NCBI GenBank assembly: GCA_914767715.1
Contig: OU612073.1
Coordinates: 18,042,001-18,106,000 of the forward strand
DNA from: Membranipora membranacea
Taxonomy: Eukaryota > Bryozoa > Gymnolaemata > Cheilostomatida > Membraniporidae
DNA length: 64,000 bases
Direction: 5' to 3'
Shown: piece by piece, positions 47,938 through 61,554 of the stretch
Layout: each line of letters begins with the position of its first letter
Position numbering within the stretch: the first letter of the stretch is position 1
Notes under the pieces: model-generated
Told to the model about the DNA's origin: nothing
The model's database searches: none
The model's input: the letters and a program-made list of their open reading frames with translations, nothing else
Translations under genes and position numbers: made by a program

Positions 47938-50505
47938 GCGTGTATCACATATTGTCAGGAAATTAATTGATATCGCTCGTAAAGCCCATCAGAATAAGTT
48001 GAGATCAGTGTATCATGTATCAGTGTATCTTTGAGACCCTTCTGTGGGCTATATAATGATTGCATAATTCAAGCGAAGGCTTTCAGTGCTAAACTAAATA
48101 GAACCCAAAACTAAATAGAAAAGCCCACTCGCTCATCAAAGTAGACTCGGAGCGAGCTAACTACACCTTGTTGTGAACACGGCCCAGTCCGTTTCTCACA
48201 CTTATGCGTATATATCTTGATGTGGGCATATAATCATAATATTACCATTCTTCTTACCCATTCATTCAGGACGGAATCTGTTCAAGGTGATTTAGCAGGA
48301 GGTTTGCTTTGGCCAATGAGATAAGAGTAGAATCCCTTCTATGATTGGTTTTCGAATCATACATGGGGGAGTGACTCTATATTATCCCAAACACTCTGAT
48401 GTTAGCCACCCACTTGGGTTATAACATTAGTTAAATTTAAAATAGAATGGCATAACGGCAATGGAATAAACTATAACAAAAAATGACACTTTAAACTATT
48501 TTCATTTATATAAGCCCCCCCCCACCCCTGACCTGACAGCCTGCCCAGGCTACCCCCCCCCCCAATATTAAGCCAACACATTGGCTACTGATAACCTAAC
48601 TTTTTGTTTGGAACGGCACACCCTGGGAGAATCTCCCTGGCTGTTTGATGTTTGATAGTCTTGACTACTTTGGAATCATCAGACAATCTCTTGCAATATT
48701 TTTGTGACCAAATTACAATCATGTCATGTGTCTTATCAGGTCTTATTAACAGTTCTAAGCAGGAACTCAACGCATAACAAGTTGTGAGGTCAGTTATGTT
48801 ATCTCCCTACTTTAAATTTTGTCTTGTAATGGTAAGCACTCAGATTATTGAGTCTGAATGTTAATCTGGTAATCTCCCATCCTTGATGGTTTATTATCCG
48901 TTTGTAGATATAATTGGGAGTTGCCACCCTAAGTACAGCGAAACAGACAATACAATGCGAATTTGTGATTTCAACTGGTGGGTACAGTGAATAGATGTAT
49001 TTAACCTATTATCACTAGTGACGAACAGCTGGATTCTACTACCGTACCACACAAAGCAAACTTACTAGTGGCTGTTGGTATGTCTGACCTTTCTTAGACT
49101 CAGGAGAAGGTGTCTCGAATTCGTTCAAAGAAAGGTTTCTAACGATAAACTGTTACAATCCCTATCTTGTTCTAATAGAAAACTCTATGGTGTTTGAGAC
49201 GATGCTCTTGAACCACAAAGTCAAGATTAACCTAATATAGATAATAAAATGCTTTCGACGTATTCAACAATCAGTATTTAGGACTGAGTCTTATCCGAAA
49301 TTCGTACTAATGATTTATGGATGGCTCATGAATTGAGATTCTGGTATTCATCGAATTACATTTTATGATGATTCTTCTTACCATTTAGAAATTGAAAAAA
49401 GCAATCATTTGAAACAACGACTATAGTATCTTTTTTCTAATGATACTAGAAGTGGTAGTACTAGTCATAAATGTTGGATGTTGTGTAATTGGCTGATTCT
49501 TTTGAGCTGTAAGTAGTTGCCCACAACATATAACGAAGCAACGGCAACTGATCACCCACTACCGGTCAGCGAACAAACTGACTATATTAACAATTATCAG
49601 GTTAGGAAGACTTCTACATCTAAGGTGAATGTCACTGAACTATAAGATTGCTTATTGGAAACCTAATCATATATGACGACTTGGCTAGGCTCAAAATCTG
49701 GTGGTGTGTTGCCAGCCTGTGGGGGTCTTCGCAGCGTGGCCAAGATTCGATGCGGGGAAGCTGAATGCGCAAGGAGGGCCCCAGCCCTTTGCAGCGTGGC
49801 CCAGATTCGATCCACTTGCCCACTTTTTAATGCCCAGATTCGCCCCCTTTTTAATGCCCCCTTTTTAATGCCCCCTTTTTTATGCCCCCTTTTTAATGCA
49901 CATCAGATTTTGTCACACCGCAAGTTAAATCATCTGAGTTGGCTTCTACTTTTAGTTGGAAGCCGATGATGTTCAATTAAGTACATTTTGGTTGATAGCG
50001 AAGTAAAGCTCAATTTATCATGTGAGAGCTCAGAAAATATCATATGTACTTGGATAAATGTTGCCTGGCTTTTATGGAGTATTCACCATCATCTCATTTC
50101 TAGGGTCTTCTATCGACTTTGAGACTTGACTTTGTTTTTTTATCACTCTACCAAATTATTTAAATAAAACCGGACGGAGCGTCAAGTTTGCCAAGCAGGA
50201 AGTTTAAAGCTTGAGGTCTATAATCTTTTTGAATTTTATGTCGAGCTTCGCACTGTAGTTGATGTCACATGAAAATCATTTTTATCTTATCACTATCACT
50301 ACAGATTTTGTTCGTGATGAACAAGGTTTTGTTTGTAAGAGTTATCTTCCCAAAGTGCTATAAAATTCATTACATTGACTGTTAGGATGAATAGAGCTGT
50401 ACCAATAATTTAAGATAATTGTAGCAAATGCTAACAATCAACACTCTCATTGTTAATTGTGCAATATTATCCCTTTCAGCCATCTTGCCAAGGTGTCCAT
50501 GTTGC
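47938..50505. other. 2.6-kb block present in unit B only
   Basis: Sits exactly where blocks 1 and 2 abut in unit A (about 21651-21657). It holds two poly-C tracts (about 48515-48527 and 48553-48563), a direct repeat of GCAGCGTGGCC (near 49731 and 49791), a 15-bp CCCCCTTTTT repeat and an interspersed repeat from 49920. A 61-codon minus-strand frame at 48585-48770 is not recognised. I see no supported gene. Confidence 0.6.
49842..49899 (+). repeat. 15-bp tandem repeat (CCCCCTTTTTAATG-type)
   Basis: About four units of GCCCCCTTTTTAAT with minor variation. Confidence 0.85.
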
Positions 50506-52373
50506 CTTAATGTTACTGAATTGGAACCACTCAAGATCGACACAAGATCAATATTAATCTGTTAATATTCCTGTCAATTTATATATACACTCCTGTAATA
50601 TTTATTTGGTGACAAATCGAAAACCAGCTAGAGGGAAAAGGTTATTGGATGGCCTGTATTTATCAATTTTTGCTCTACGAGCAGACTTTTTCTTTGTAAT
50701 TATTTTAATACGAAAGTTCAGGTGGTGATGATTGTCTTCGGCTATATTGGGAAAGTCTTCACTGCAAGAGGCGTGCAAGTTGAGATGATTTGCAGTGCTA
50801 CATTGACAAGCCTCTGTTCATAGTTGTCAGTGAATGGCATCAAAATCTGACTAACAGAGTGCTGGATCCTCTCAAATCTTGTTTTGTCAGTGTCTGATAG
50901 CAGACTGTACCATGCAGGGCGGGCGTAGGCGATTAAAGACTTAATATTAGCTACTTAGAAGGCTTTCAGGCCACCGCTGGAGGCTTGATATAGGATTTTC
51001 CGATTTGGCTAGGAATCCACTCACAAACAAGTTTTTGGAAGCAGAATTACAAAAACACTCAGTTCATTAAATGTATTGGCTGATCTAGGTGATTATCTCC
51101 TCCTGACCAAACTTTGAACTTCACTCTAGGGAAGTCTATTTATCATGGGTGAACTAAACCCACATATAATTATGTATTATACCAATATAAACCCAATGAG
51201 CCACAATAATATTTAAAAATATTATTTCTCAAAGAAATCTACAAAAAACAGCCGTTACTAACAAAGTAATGTATCGCACACCTTCTTCCAATAGTCTGAT
51301 TACTTCCAAATTTCTTTTGGTTATTCAGAATAGGGCTGTCCAGATATGCCGATTTCTGCATCATTGTAAGTTGCATGCAAGCAAAATGTAACAACTATAT
51401 CTGTTTTTTGAAAGTATGCCTGATGTGTGCTTACGATTGCGCAATACACCAGAGACCTTAGCCTTTGATATACTCTCTTTGTCTAAACAAAGCCTCTTCT
51501 ATAACAAGCTTTCAATTCAATCGATGTATGAGGCACAATAATCCTATGTCCCAAATGCAACAAGTACAATTATAATCTGCTACTGGTAGCCTAATGCGTG
51601 ATTACCAAAGATTATAAATTGTTAATACTACATTTTACAAAATATTCTGATCATGAATGAAATGATTCCAATTCAGTAATTTAGCAGGAAATCTCATCAT
51701 TCAACATCCAATGTGGAAATAAGTCTTAGGCACAAATGGTCTTGATTGGTTTCCCATCTTATTTCAATGATTAATATCTCAACGAAATTTTTATTCATGT
51801 GTGGTTTAGTTGTACTTTCATGTATATATAGGCTTTTTCACCTTTGTCAAACATCTGATCGTCCAGAAAGAGTTTTATACTATTCAATTGACTTGCTCCA
51901 CGACCAGTAGAGCCTCCTGAGTCAAGCTACTAGAAGTGAATGGCAAGCCAGTGCAACCATGATGTAAATGGCTATTATTATTATTATTATAATCTCACAT
52001 GACACATGCCTCCAAAATATACTGACTCTGTGGGTTCGGAAAGATCTTCTTTGTAATTTTGTGATGGCTTATATTTAGTCAACACAAACGGGTATGAATA
52101 TTTCAATTTAGAAATTGTGGTTAAAATAGAGTGTCAGTCGCACAGCGCGCATGCGTTGGAGGTCATGGGTTTGGTTAGCCCCGAGGGCTTGTCAATTGGG
52201 ATGCATGGGTTTCTCTTTGATTACAGATTATAGCAAGAAGCTGATCTATGAATACTGAATTCATAAGTTAAAATTGAGATAGGAGCTGGAAAGTGTTTAA
52301 CACAGCGTAATTCATTATGCTAGCAATAGTCCGGTGGCAGCCCCCTCCTATCTTATCACTTCCATTTTCACTT

Positions 52374-53518
52374 TTGGATGGATAAGGTTTGTCAGTTGTT
52401 TCTGGTACAGTTTTTCATGCTGATCGCAATGGTAATATTGTACCTTACACCAAGTTGCACCATCGGCCGCTAATTGCCAAAAACACTGCCGGTAAAAAAA
52501 TTATGATATGGTTTCAAAACATCCTAAATCAGAAAGAGCATGTCATAATTAGTGGATCTACAATTTTTCATGGGTCCGCTATCATAAAAAGCCGAGATGT
52601 GACCAACAACGGTTTCAATACCCCTTTTATCACCTGTGTATAACTATCATTAAAGCTAAACTACTTTTTCAATTATTCTGCTGCCTAAAAAACAGGCGTC
52701 GAATGTTCGTATTGGTCTGATTATTTTATGGTGACTGTGTATTGACCCTCCCATCGCATATGGTCAGTTTTTAATGCTCTGAGTGTGTCGTTTTTCGAAT
52801 AGTGCATATTCTTTGGTTTCTTTTATAATATCATAAAAATCGTCTGTATAAGGTTATATAGCATGTAAAGCAAAAGCAAAACTCCTTCAAGTATCATCAA
52901 AAAGGTGCGTAGTGCTGAAAAAAAAATTTTGGTTATTGATTGAGTCGATACAAAACCACCATAAAAAAATCAGATCGATACGAACAGTCGAAGTCAATTT
53001 TTGAGGCGCCTGCAAAATTGAAAAAGTAGTGTTGTTTCAATGATAGTTATATACAGGTGATATAAGGGGGGTATTGCAACCGTTGTTGGCCACATCTCAG
53101 CTATTTATGATAGCAGACCCATGTAAACTTGTAGATCCTCTAATTATGACATGCTCTTTCAGGTTTTCGATGTTTTTAAACCATATCATCATTTTTTGAT
53201 CACTTTCCCTTTTTTTGCAGGGTTATCACTTTTTATAAGGTTGGTCATTCACTCAATATTTGAGATTTCATGCTGATATTATACCAAAATCTGACCAAGG
53301 TATGTATGAATCTGATTGCAGAGTTTGAGTAGCCCAACTTATAAGGTGAGCACAGGACAGACCTTTGAAATCTCAAAAAAACAGAAATTTTGGCAATTTT
53401 CGGAAGCGTTTTTGGCAATTTGCTGCCTATTGTGCAACTTTGTGTAAGGTACATCATCACCATTGCGACCGCCTCAAAAAACTACCCTAGATTCCGCTCT
53501 TAGAATTTATCCATCCAA
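52374..53518. mobile_element. Foldback element, second copy
   Basis: Exact positional duplicate of 23524-24668 (offset 28850) with a few substitutions and the same 12-bp inverted ends. Confidence 0.65.
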
Positions 53519-53554
53519 TTTCGTAAATGAAGTTGCATTTCTAGCCACATTTTT

Positions 53555-53896
53555 GGTCAGCCGTCACTGGACTACAATATCAATTGTAAGCAGAGGCTGT
53601 ACACACAGCATTCTTCTCATACACTATGGTTCCATGGATCGATTATGTAAGGATTTCGGTAGTAATCGCCCCATGGAAATGGCATTAAAGTCAAATTCCG
53701 ATTGTGACGAATGACTTTTTGGACGCGAATATCCAAACCGTGTTTATTCGACCAAAATTCTATTTGGGTTGTGGCTGAATGGTTAGCGGGCTCGCACACA
53801 ATGCCTTCAAAGGGATTTTACGCGGGAGGCCGGGGTTCAAGTCTCGGATGCGGCAGATTCTTTTCATGTTTTTCCCATCATTGGAATGGTTAGAAT
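53555..53896 (+). mobile_element. SINE-like insertion with tRNA-like promoter boxes
   Basis: Absent from the otherwise identical unit A (breakpoint near 24705). It contains TGGCTGAATGG (53772-53782, A-box-like) and GGTTCAAGTCT (53834-53844, B-box-like), with a GC-rich tRNA-like body at about 53766-53856, resembling a Ser or Leu tRNA by its long spacing. A 16-bp inverted repeat joins 53632-53647 to 53944-53959 in the flank, and a palindrome of 16-bp arms spans its right edge (53884-53899 and 53901-53916). No clean target-site duplication is visible. Confidence 0.65.
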
Positions 53897-53959
53897 CCAC
53901 TGGATTCTAACCATTCGAAATTGGAGTGAACCACAAAATCGACCCATGGAACCATAGTG

Positions 53960-55380
53960 ATAGAGTGTTATCATGTGTTGCTATCCATAATAAACTACGT
54001 AATTGTGTGGCTAATTAAAATTGTTTTTAAAAACAGGCGCATGAGCTATTGTTTGGTGACAAGATTAAGTCAACATAATCTCATAATTGTGATGGTTTGT
54101 GTTACCGCAATGTCTCTCTGTTTACAATCAAATGATTTACTATGTAGTGCTCTCATATTTACAGGTAGGCATACTGTAGTGATTGTTTATTTATTTATTT
54201 ATAAAGGCTTACAAAAGGATGGTTAATAATTTAGGTTAGCACAATACAATTTTGAATATTATCATGGGCTAAGGCCCCTGTAACCCTTTGCTCTCTGTAT
54301 GGCATCACAGCCATTAACACAGTGAGCAATATCCTCATGACAGTAGATACCATAGTAAAAACCTTTCATACTGTGATTCATCTGGATACCCAACAAACCA
54401 TATTGACTTCAAGCTGTTGGTGACTGCATTTGGAAAATTTCTAAATCAAATTAAGCTGCAAAATAAAATTCCTCCCCTGCCTTCTCTGGTCTTCACCTGA
54501 TTGATTTGATTGATGTATTACATATCACAGACAATATTACCAGGGCTCTCAACCACTCAGGTTTAGCCCGAGTTACTCAGATTTTTGGGTCCAACTCAGG
54601 CCTCTCAGGGGATTTTAGAATGTGAGCTAAGAACTCAGATTTTGCTCGTTGGCAGAGATGAATAATATATAAACAATGCTAAATTTTGCCTTACAATAAT
54701 TTATGTCATATTATTAATGAATGATCAGGTTGTGATAAGCTATGCTCTCACTGCGCTGCCTATTCAAGTCATTTATGTGAAATTGATATGGCTAAATTCC
54801 AATTTGCATTTGAGAATGCTTTTAAAATGTAGCTTGTAATGAACTTGACATGATTGAATGAATCTAGTCTTTAATTTGAATATCAACACATTACACCCCA
54901 ACTTGCCTTTCTGTCAAAGCATCTCGGTTCAGACTGAGATGACATGCATATTTGATCACAGGGTCAACACTGCTTGATGTTTTAAGCAGATAGTTGGACA
55001 TTTATATCATTGGAAGGTGGAAAAATAATGCGCTTTCCCAGGAAAGTCTTATCTGCTTGTTTAATAGCTGATAGATTGACTTTCAGCTTGGCAGCGTCTT
55101 AATATTGAGAAGCCGTGTTCTCGGGCATTACTAATAATATCCAAAGTGATCGTATCTAAATTATTTTTTGGTGTGGATAGTTGTGACAGCCCATTGAAAT
55201 AATGAATTCATTGGTGACAAGGAATTTGTAACTGCATTGTCAATTTGTTCAAGTGGTGTTTTCTGATGGTTGCTGACAGCAGCTCAGGATTGGTTTGCTT
55301 GTTGTTGAAGTCGCTTTCTTTATTTATTGCGTTTGCCTCTTATTGTGTACTATATCTATTCTAGATCACCTTGCTTGCAT
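53960..55380. other. Upstream region of TRIM-like copy 5, nothing coding recognised
   Basis: Same sequence as 24769-26190. Confidence 0.5.
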
Positions 55381-55386
55381 TGCTAA

Positions 55387-56183
55387 TTTTTGGCAGAGAT
55401 GAATAATAAAGATAACATCAAACTTTGGCATTAGAATTTTGTGTGGTATTTGTTGTGGGTATTTGATTTCATTTGTGATAAGCTATGCTCTTACTGCACT
55501 GCCAATCCCAGTGATTTGCGAAATAGATTATTATGGCTAAATAGAAATTTGAATTTTAGGAATGTTAAAAAGGTGATTTTGCGGGTGAACCGGATAAATC
55601 CAGGCAACATCAAACTTTTGCATGAGAATAATGTGTGGTATTTATTGTGGTTATTTGATTTCATTTGTGAAAAGCTATGCTCTTACTGCACTGCCAATCC
55701 CAGTGATTTGCGAAATAGATTATTATGGCTAAATAGAAATTTGAATTTTAGGAATGTTAAAAAGGTGATTTTGCGGGTGAACCGGATAAATCCAGGCAAC
55801 ATCAAACTTTTGCATGAGAATAATGTGTGGTATTTATTGTGGGTATTTGATTTCATTTGTGAAAAGCTATGCTCTTATTGCACTGCCAATCCCAGTGATT
55901 TGCAAATAGATTATTATGGCTAAATAGAAATTTGAATTTTAGGAATGTTAAAAAAGTCATTTTGCGGGTGAACCGGATAAATCCAGGCAACATCAAACTT
56001 TTGCATGAGAATAATGTGTGGTATTTATTGTGGGTATTTGATTTCATTTGTGAAAAGCTATGCTCTTATTGCACTGCCAATCCCAGTGATTTGCAAATAG
56101 ATTATTATGGCTAAATAGAAATTTGAATTTTAGGAATGTTAAAAAAGTCATTTTGCAGGTGAACCGGATAAATCCAGGCAATG
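55387..56183 (+). repeat. 192-bp tandem repeat upstream of copy 5 (about 4 units)
   Basis: TGTGGTATTT-type starts at 55442, 55634, 55826 and 56017. This is two more units than in front of copy 2, which accounts exactly for a 383-base offset change between the units. The units stay in one open frame until a single base is missing (GCAAAT for GCGAAAT) in the later ones. Confidence 0.9.
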
Positions 56184-56291
56184 AGTTCAATAGCATCACA
56201 TTGGTTGATTGAGATCTCTAAAAAACAGATGCATAACATGTGCTTTGATACCTAATCAGTTTACTACTTCAAAACTCTTTCACAGTAAGAG

Positions 56292-59200
56292 ATGGCTCAT
56301 TCCAAGCCTGTATTGATGTCTGGTGATAAAGTGAAGGAGTTGGAGTGTATTGTCTGTATGGAACAAGTACAGCTTCGTCTGATGACATGTGGGCACAGGT
56401 GCTGTCAAGACTGTATCAGTAAGTTTATCAATAATATCGATATACAACTGTCTCATCTTAGTATCGATTAAAGTAAAGGCAGGGTTAATACAAGCTCCTG
56501 AGTCAGAGTCTCTGTGCTAGAATATAATATGCATGTAGGGCGGTTATGGCACAGTGCCATCACATCCGAGAAACCAGTGAAATTTAGGACCTTTAATATG
56601 GGTCCCTTTTTCATTCTTTCATATTGCAAGTAATTATGGCCCATGATAGGTTGCAAAGGAAAGCTGAAGAGATGCTTTTATACGTACACTGTGTTGCATA
56701 GGGCGGCGATGGTGGAATTGACTGTTGGATGAGAGAACACAACTCTTAGTTGTGAATTTCGGGCATGCTAACTAACGCTATCAACCCTTTGTTTTTGGGG
56801 ATGGTGATATGGCGCAAACTGTTTTTGCACATGCTATTCACTGCCAGTCGATCGGTGCCGCAAGAGTTGTCGATGGGGGAGCTTTCAAGGCTGATTATTC
56901 CACCCCCAGCATGCTCTGGTGTATACTCTCCTTCTATACAACTCAAACACAATCAAGATACAAAGGCTACGATGCTTGCCTCTTTCTTTCCTGGTCCGCT
57001 GTTTTTTTGATTTGAAACAAAAGAAAACAAACATTTTACCAAAGCTTATCTTATACCAATATTTATAATATTTATATTGAGCAGACAATCTTGTTGAGGA
57101 CACACAGCTGAATTGCCCATACTGTAGACGATTAGTACGAATTCCAGAGGAGGGTTTACCTGTATGTAGACTGACAGAGTATCTAAAGGACCAGCTGAAA
57201 CTTAACCCATCCGGTTATACCTCATCTCATGGAAAAGACTTGAAGTCTAAGAGTAAGTTTTTAAGATTTGATTGATATCTAGCGTTGAATAAACCATGTG
57301 TGTGTTTGTGTGCATCTATCTGTAGGAGCGTAACATTGCATTGATCATGACAACAGGACAAGTCTCGTGGGCTATTTTGTTTTCAATTGTGTCAGGTGTC
57401 AGAGGCAGGCATGATTTGTAGTCTTCAGCTGTTTTATTGTTTTGCATCTATCGCCCATTACCAGTTATGTCTTCATCATCAGCATTTTTCTCATTGCACT
57501 CTTACAGCTGATCCTAAATGTACCATAGAAGATTGTGATAGACATGTAGATGCACGATGTGGTGTTTGCTGCAAATTTCTCTGCTATCGGTAAATAAGAA
57601 AGTACATAATATCATTAGATATCTTTTATCTTAAACTGCGGCCTGCATATGACTATTCAGATTCAGTCATAAAGCAAGCCTGTGGGCTGAGCTCACAGCC
57701 TGACCAGAAAGGTCTTCTGTATGAGTGTTATAGAGTGACAGTGAACCCCAACCCTTCGCGGGCTCAGTACCAACTTAGTAGTAGTGGAACTTTATCCAAC
57801 AGCCTGCTATCATGCCTAGAGACATTTCATGGGTATGCGCAAAAAGTTTCTATGATATATATATCACATCATTATACCACCAGACATCAAAAATTTCAAA
57901 AGTAATATTGTGACATTTTCCAGCTGTGGCCAGAGGAGTTTGTGTGGAGAACAGACTGTGAAACATGTCGCAGTTGATCTAAGTGTTGTGACAGTACAAG
58001 CAGAGGAGAAACTTAAGAAGTGGGCCATCGGGACGGAAGACAAAGTAAGCAACAACCTTTTTCAGTAGCAGTAGAATATAAGTTTCATACAGTGTTTGAC
58101 AGCAATCTTTCCTTTTTATGCCGGAGTGGAGGTTATGTAGTCACTTTTTATCTAGAGGTGGCACCAGGGAGCACCTGGTGGCACTTACACATTTTTATAT
58201 TTAAAAAAAAAAAGTTCTTTGTTAGCATAAAAAGCAATGAGGTTTGCTGCATACACTATGCTAGCTGCTGTATCTGTTCCTTCTGTTCAGATCACAGCCA
58301 TGAAATATTCAATGGCCCGGACCCAGAAAGAAGTAGATGACTGCATGTCAATGCTGCAAGTTTCTGAATTCATCAAAAGCGAGTCTGATGAGGTAGAGAA
58401 GATAACTCTCATAGAACAAATCTGTGAGTAAAATCTGACCCAACGTGACAATCAGAGTCATACAATGGTCCGTTTAGACAATGGGCGAGTGGCAAATTAA
58501 GACAAAATGACCCTAAACACCTTTTAAATACTCATCTACTCTACCTGCTGATCCAACTTTGTATATTGTTCCAGGATAACCAGATCACGATCAATTTTGA
58601 TTGTTAGAAGTTTATATAGTGTGTTAGAAGAAATTATTTATCAGATTACAATAATAATAGATGTAAAATCCCATACTCAGTTGAGAGCCCATAGGTAAAA
58701 GCCATAGACTTAATAATGATTGATAATTTATTATTATGTCTATGGTAAAAGCCTCTTGATCCACTGAAATAAAATTGATTATTGATAATCAAATTAAAAT
58801 ATATGAAATAATATCAAAATAATAACTTTATGTTGTCATGATCTATCTGAATATTTTACAGGCACAAGCACCTTAGGGCTGCCAGTCAGCAGCGTTCCTA
58901 TGAGGATCGAGTACATATCCACACATGACACAGGAGGTCAGTGTTGTACTGCAGCACATCAGGGTGATGAAATATTAGTCGGCACAGCTGGAGGGCTCAA
59001 GGTCTTTAATCAGATAAATAAACAGCTCAAGCTGGAGGTTAAAGGCAGATACCAGGTGGCTCAGCATAAGGCAGACATTTTTCTTGTACACGAGAAGGCC
59101 GACTCTGTCTCTGTTTTATGTTACAACAAGTTTTCTACTGATTACCTTTTTTCATTTCCGAGGCAATCAAATATCATGAAACACATTTCCGCAACCTCTG

Positions 59201-59888
59201 TATATGTTGCAGTTGTGGACTGTGATCAGGGCCTTGTCAAATTTTACAGCAGACAGTCTAAAGTTGTTACGGATATTAAACTTCCTAGGATAAAATTTTA
59301 CTTTAGCATCTGCTTCACATTCGATGGTAGCTTATTAGTCACAGGCTATGATGACAGCAATGAATACAGACTGTGGAAATACAGAATACAACCTGGTCCT
59401 GACAAACCGACATGTACAGAGCTGTGGTCTGTTAAGGAGGCGGAGCAGTGTACCGGGGTGTTTGAGTTAGAGAGCGGACTGATATTTCTCTGTGGTTCCG
59501 TGAACAGGAAGATTCACATGTATGACAGTGAAGGTAAGATTGTTAACCACAAGTAGCTGAGAGACCTTCCACATGGGAGTAGTAGGTGTCTAAACTTGAA
59601 TTACCCCTGATATGTAGCAAACTTCATTCATCATGTGTTATTGAAAACCTGAACTGTTACAGTGTGGTGAAATTAGTCTTCATCTTTGTGTGTGAGGATG
59701 TCTAGTAAAATCAATAGTTAATGAGTATTAAGTTGTATCCTGTCTTGTCTTTTGCAGGCACTAAACTCAAAGAAATAAAAGTAGAACAGCTACCTGATCG
59801 TTACGGTGACATTAGTATAAGGGGAAATGAACTGGCTGTTGCAGGATTGAACACCAACACCCTTCTACTTTTCGAAATAATATACTGA
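56292..59888 (+). CDS. TRIM-like RING/B-box/beta-propeller protein, copy 5 (intact, chimeric, 477 aa)
   Basis: Exons 56292-56418, 57085-57252, 57508-57589, 57924-58044, 58291-58423, 58862-59533 and 59758-59888 (TGA). All have the standard lengths and no stops. RING (C3HC4 across exons 1-2), B-box-like cluster, charged exon 5 and propeller are complete. Upstream DNA and exons 1-2 are almost identical to copy 2. From exon 3 onward the sequence and 3' flank follow copy 3 instead (for example GATGCACGATG and AAATTTCTCTGC in exon 3, GTTATAGAGTGAC in intron 3). The gene is thus a working recombinant that joins a good RING to a copy-3-type 3' half. Propeller loops are again distinct (DCDQG, KFYFS, GSVNRK). 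Predicted cytosolic E3 ligase; target unknown. Confidence 0.85.
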
Positions 59889-61554
59889 TTACTTGACACT
59901 GCCACATATGGGCTTTTCACGCCGCCAATAATCGATCATTCAATACTGTTATCTCATAGGATGGATGTATGTGAATGTGGGATAATAGAACAACAGCTAT
60001 TTTAACTGACAAAGTTGTTCAGTATATATCATCATTCTTTGTACTTCTTTCACGTTTTATCCGTTAATATTTAAGATGTTATACTTTGGGCCGTTATATA
60101 TATTTTCTCACTGAAGGTCTTTGTAGAAGATGCTAAAGAGTTATATGATTCAAGATTTAAGTCTTATCTAAATGCCATCTCTAAAATAAAATAAGAATGT
60201 ATTACCTTCAATCTAAATTTCTTGTGAGTCTGTTTTTGAAATCTGGTGCAAAAAAAATTTTATTAACAGTTCAAAATGAAATAATATAAATAAAAAAGAT
60301 GCCTGTGATGCGACTTGGTCTGTTAGTATTAATTGATATAAAAATAACCTGTATTTGCTGCAGTGGAACGTAATATTGTTGACGGCGACTTCTTGAGTAA
60401 CACATATAATAATGAAATGAACATTAAGAGTTTCAGTTCAGTTGGAGACTTGATAATCTTCTTGAATGATTTTGTGATTTTTATACCTCTGTATCACAAA
60501 TGTTTCATGTCCACGTCTGCTAATGTCTGCATCTGTATATAGAACTTATTCTTATGAATGTGATGTATCTGCCTGTATATGATCTATGGTTTAGGGTTAG
60601 TTCCCTATTCGGCTTGATGATCACAGGCCAGAATATGTGCGCCGAGGCAAGAACGAAATCGAAACGAGAGCGGTGCCCTTTTTCAATGGAACGCCAGCAT
60701 GGAACTCAGCCCAGATCCCGGAGAGCTTGTATATAATGTCGTCAAACTTATAGCCTGAGAGATTATAAAAAACATATATTATTGGATGCTTGTCCATGTG
60801 GTGGAACCGGATATTAGCACAAGGGATCTAGACAGCAGGTGAAAGAGATTAGCAAAGGGCGCAGACTCGGACTATATCCGGATGCCCGAGAGAGGACATT
60901 ATAATAAACGTGGAGAGTAGAAGCTAGAGAGAGATACTTACTGACATACATGTATTACTAGGGAAATAGGAACACTCATAAATCAATACATGTAAGTTGA
61001 ATACACGACAGTCCATATGGACGATTAAAAAATCATCCATAATAAACCTTGACATAACTACATTATTATCATTATTATTATTATTATTATTATCATTATT
61101 ATTATTATTATTATGGGTCATGTTATGTTACGAGATTGATTTGTAGAGCAGTAACTGCGTTATCATTGTTTTTTAGTCCATAATCCAGATCATTTATTAA
61201 TAACTATTAATAATTTTGGTTCGATTGTGAGTTGGAACATTTTTGTAGATTCAGCAGCTTCTCGTCATCAGATTTTGAGTTGGAATATGCCGTAGATTGG
61301 GCAGGTTGTCGCGATCAATTTCTTATTAACATTTGCCTAAACAACTTTTTATTATAAAAATCAACATCAAATTGATCATGAGAAGCTGCCGAATCAACAA
61401 AAATGTTTTAACTGGAAATCGAACCAAAATTGATTGGCCTGGTTTGTGGATTGCAAGATAATTTTAACACTACGGTATACTCCACCATTCAAAGTCGTAA
61501 AGTCACCACAATAAAATGCCTCAATGCATCAATGCTGATGCACCATATAACAGC
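59889..61554. other. 3' flank of copy 5
   Basis: Matches 34695-36404. Includes an ATT/ATC microsatellite at 61065-61113, longer here than in the copy-3 flank (about 35910-35930). Confidence 0.6.
61065..61113 (+). repeat. ATT/ATC microsatellite
   Basis: About 16 trinucleotide units, mostly ATT with occasional ATC. Confidence 0.9.

Larger units (their letters stand above)
50506..57535. repeat. Segmental duplication block 2, unit B
   Basis: Partner of 21657-27960 at near identity. It carries the same foldback element and upstream region, plus a 341-bp insertion and a longer 192-bp array. Confidence 0.9.

Noticed and set aside
55441-55923. 160-codon plus-strand frame with a 64-residue repeat
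   Set aside because: Explained by a 192-bp tandem repeat whose period is a multiple of three. Copy number differs between duplicates and no known domain is visible, so it is reported as a repeat only.
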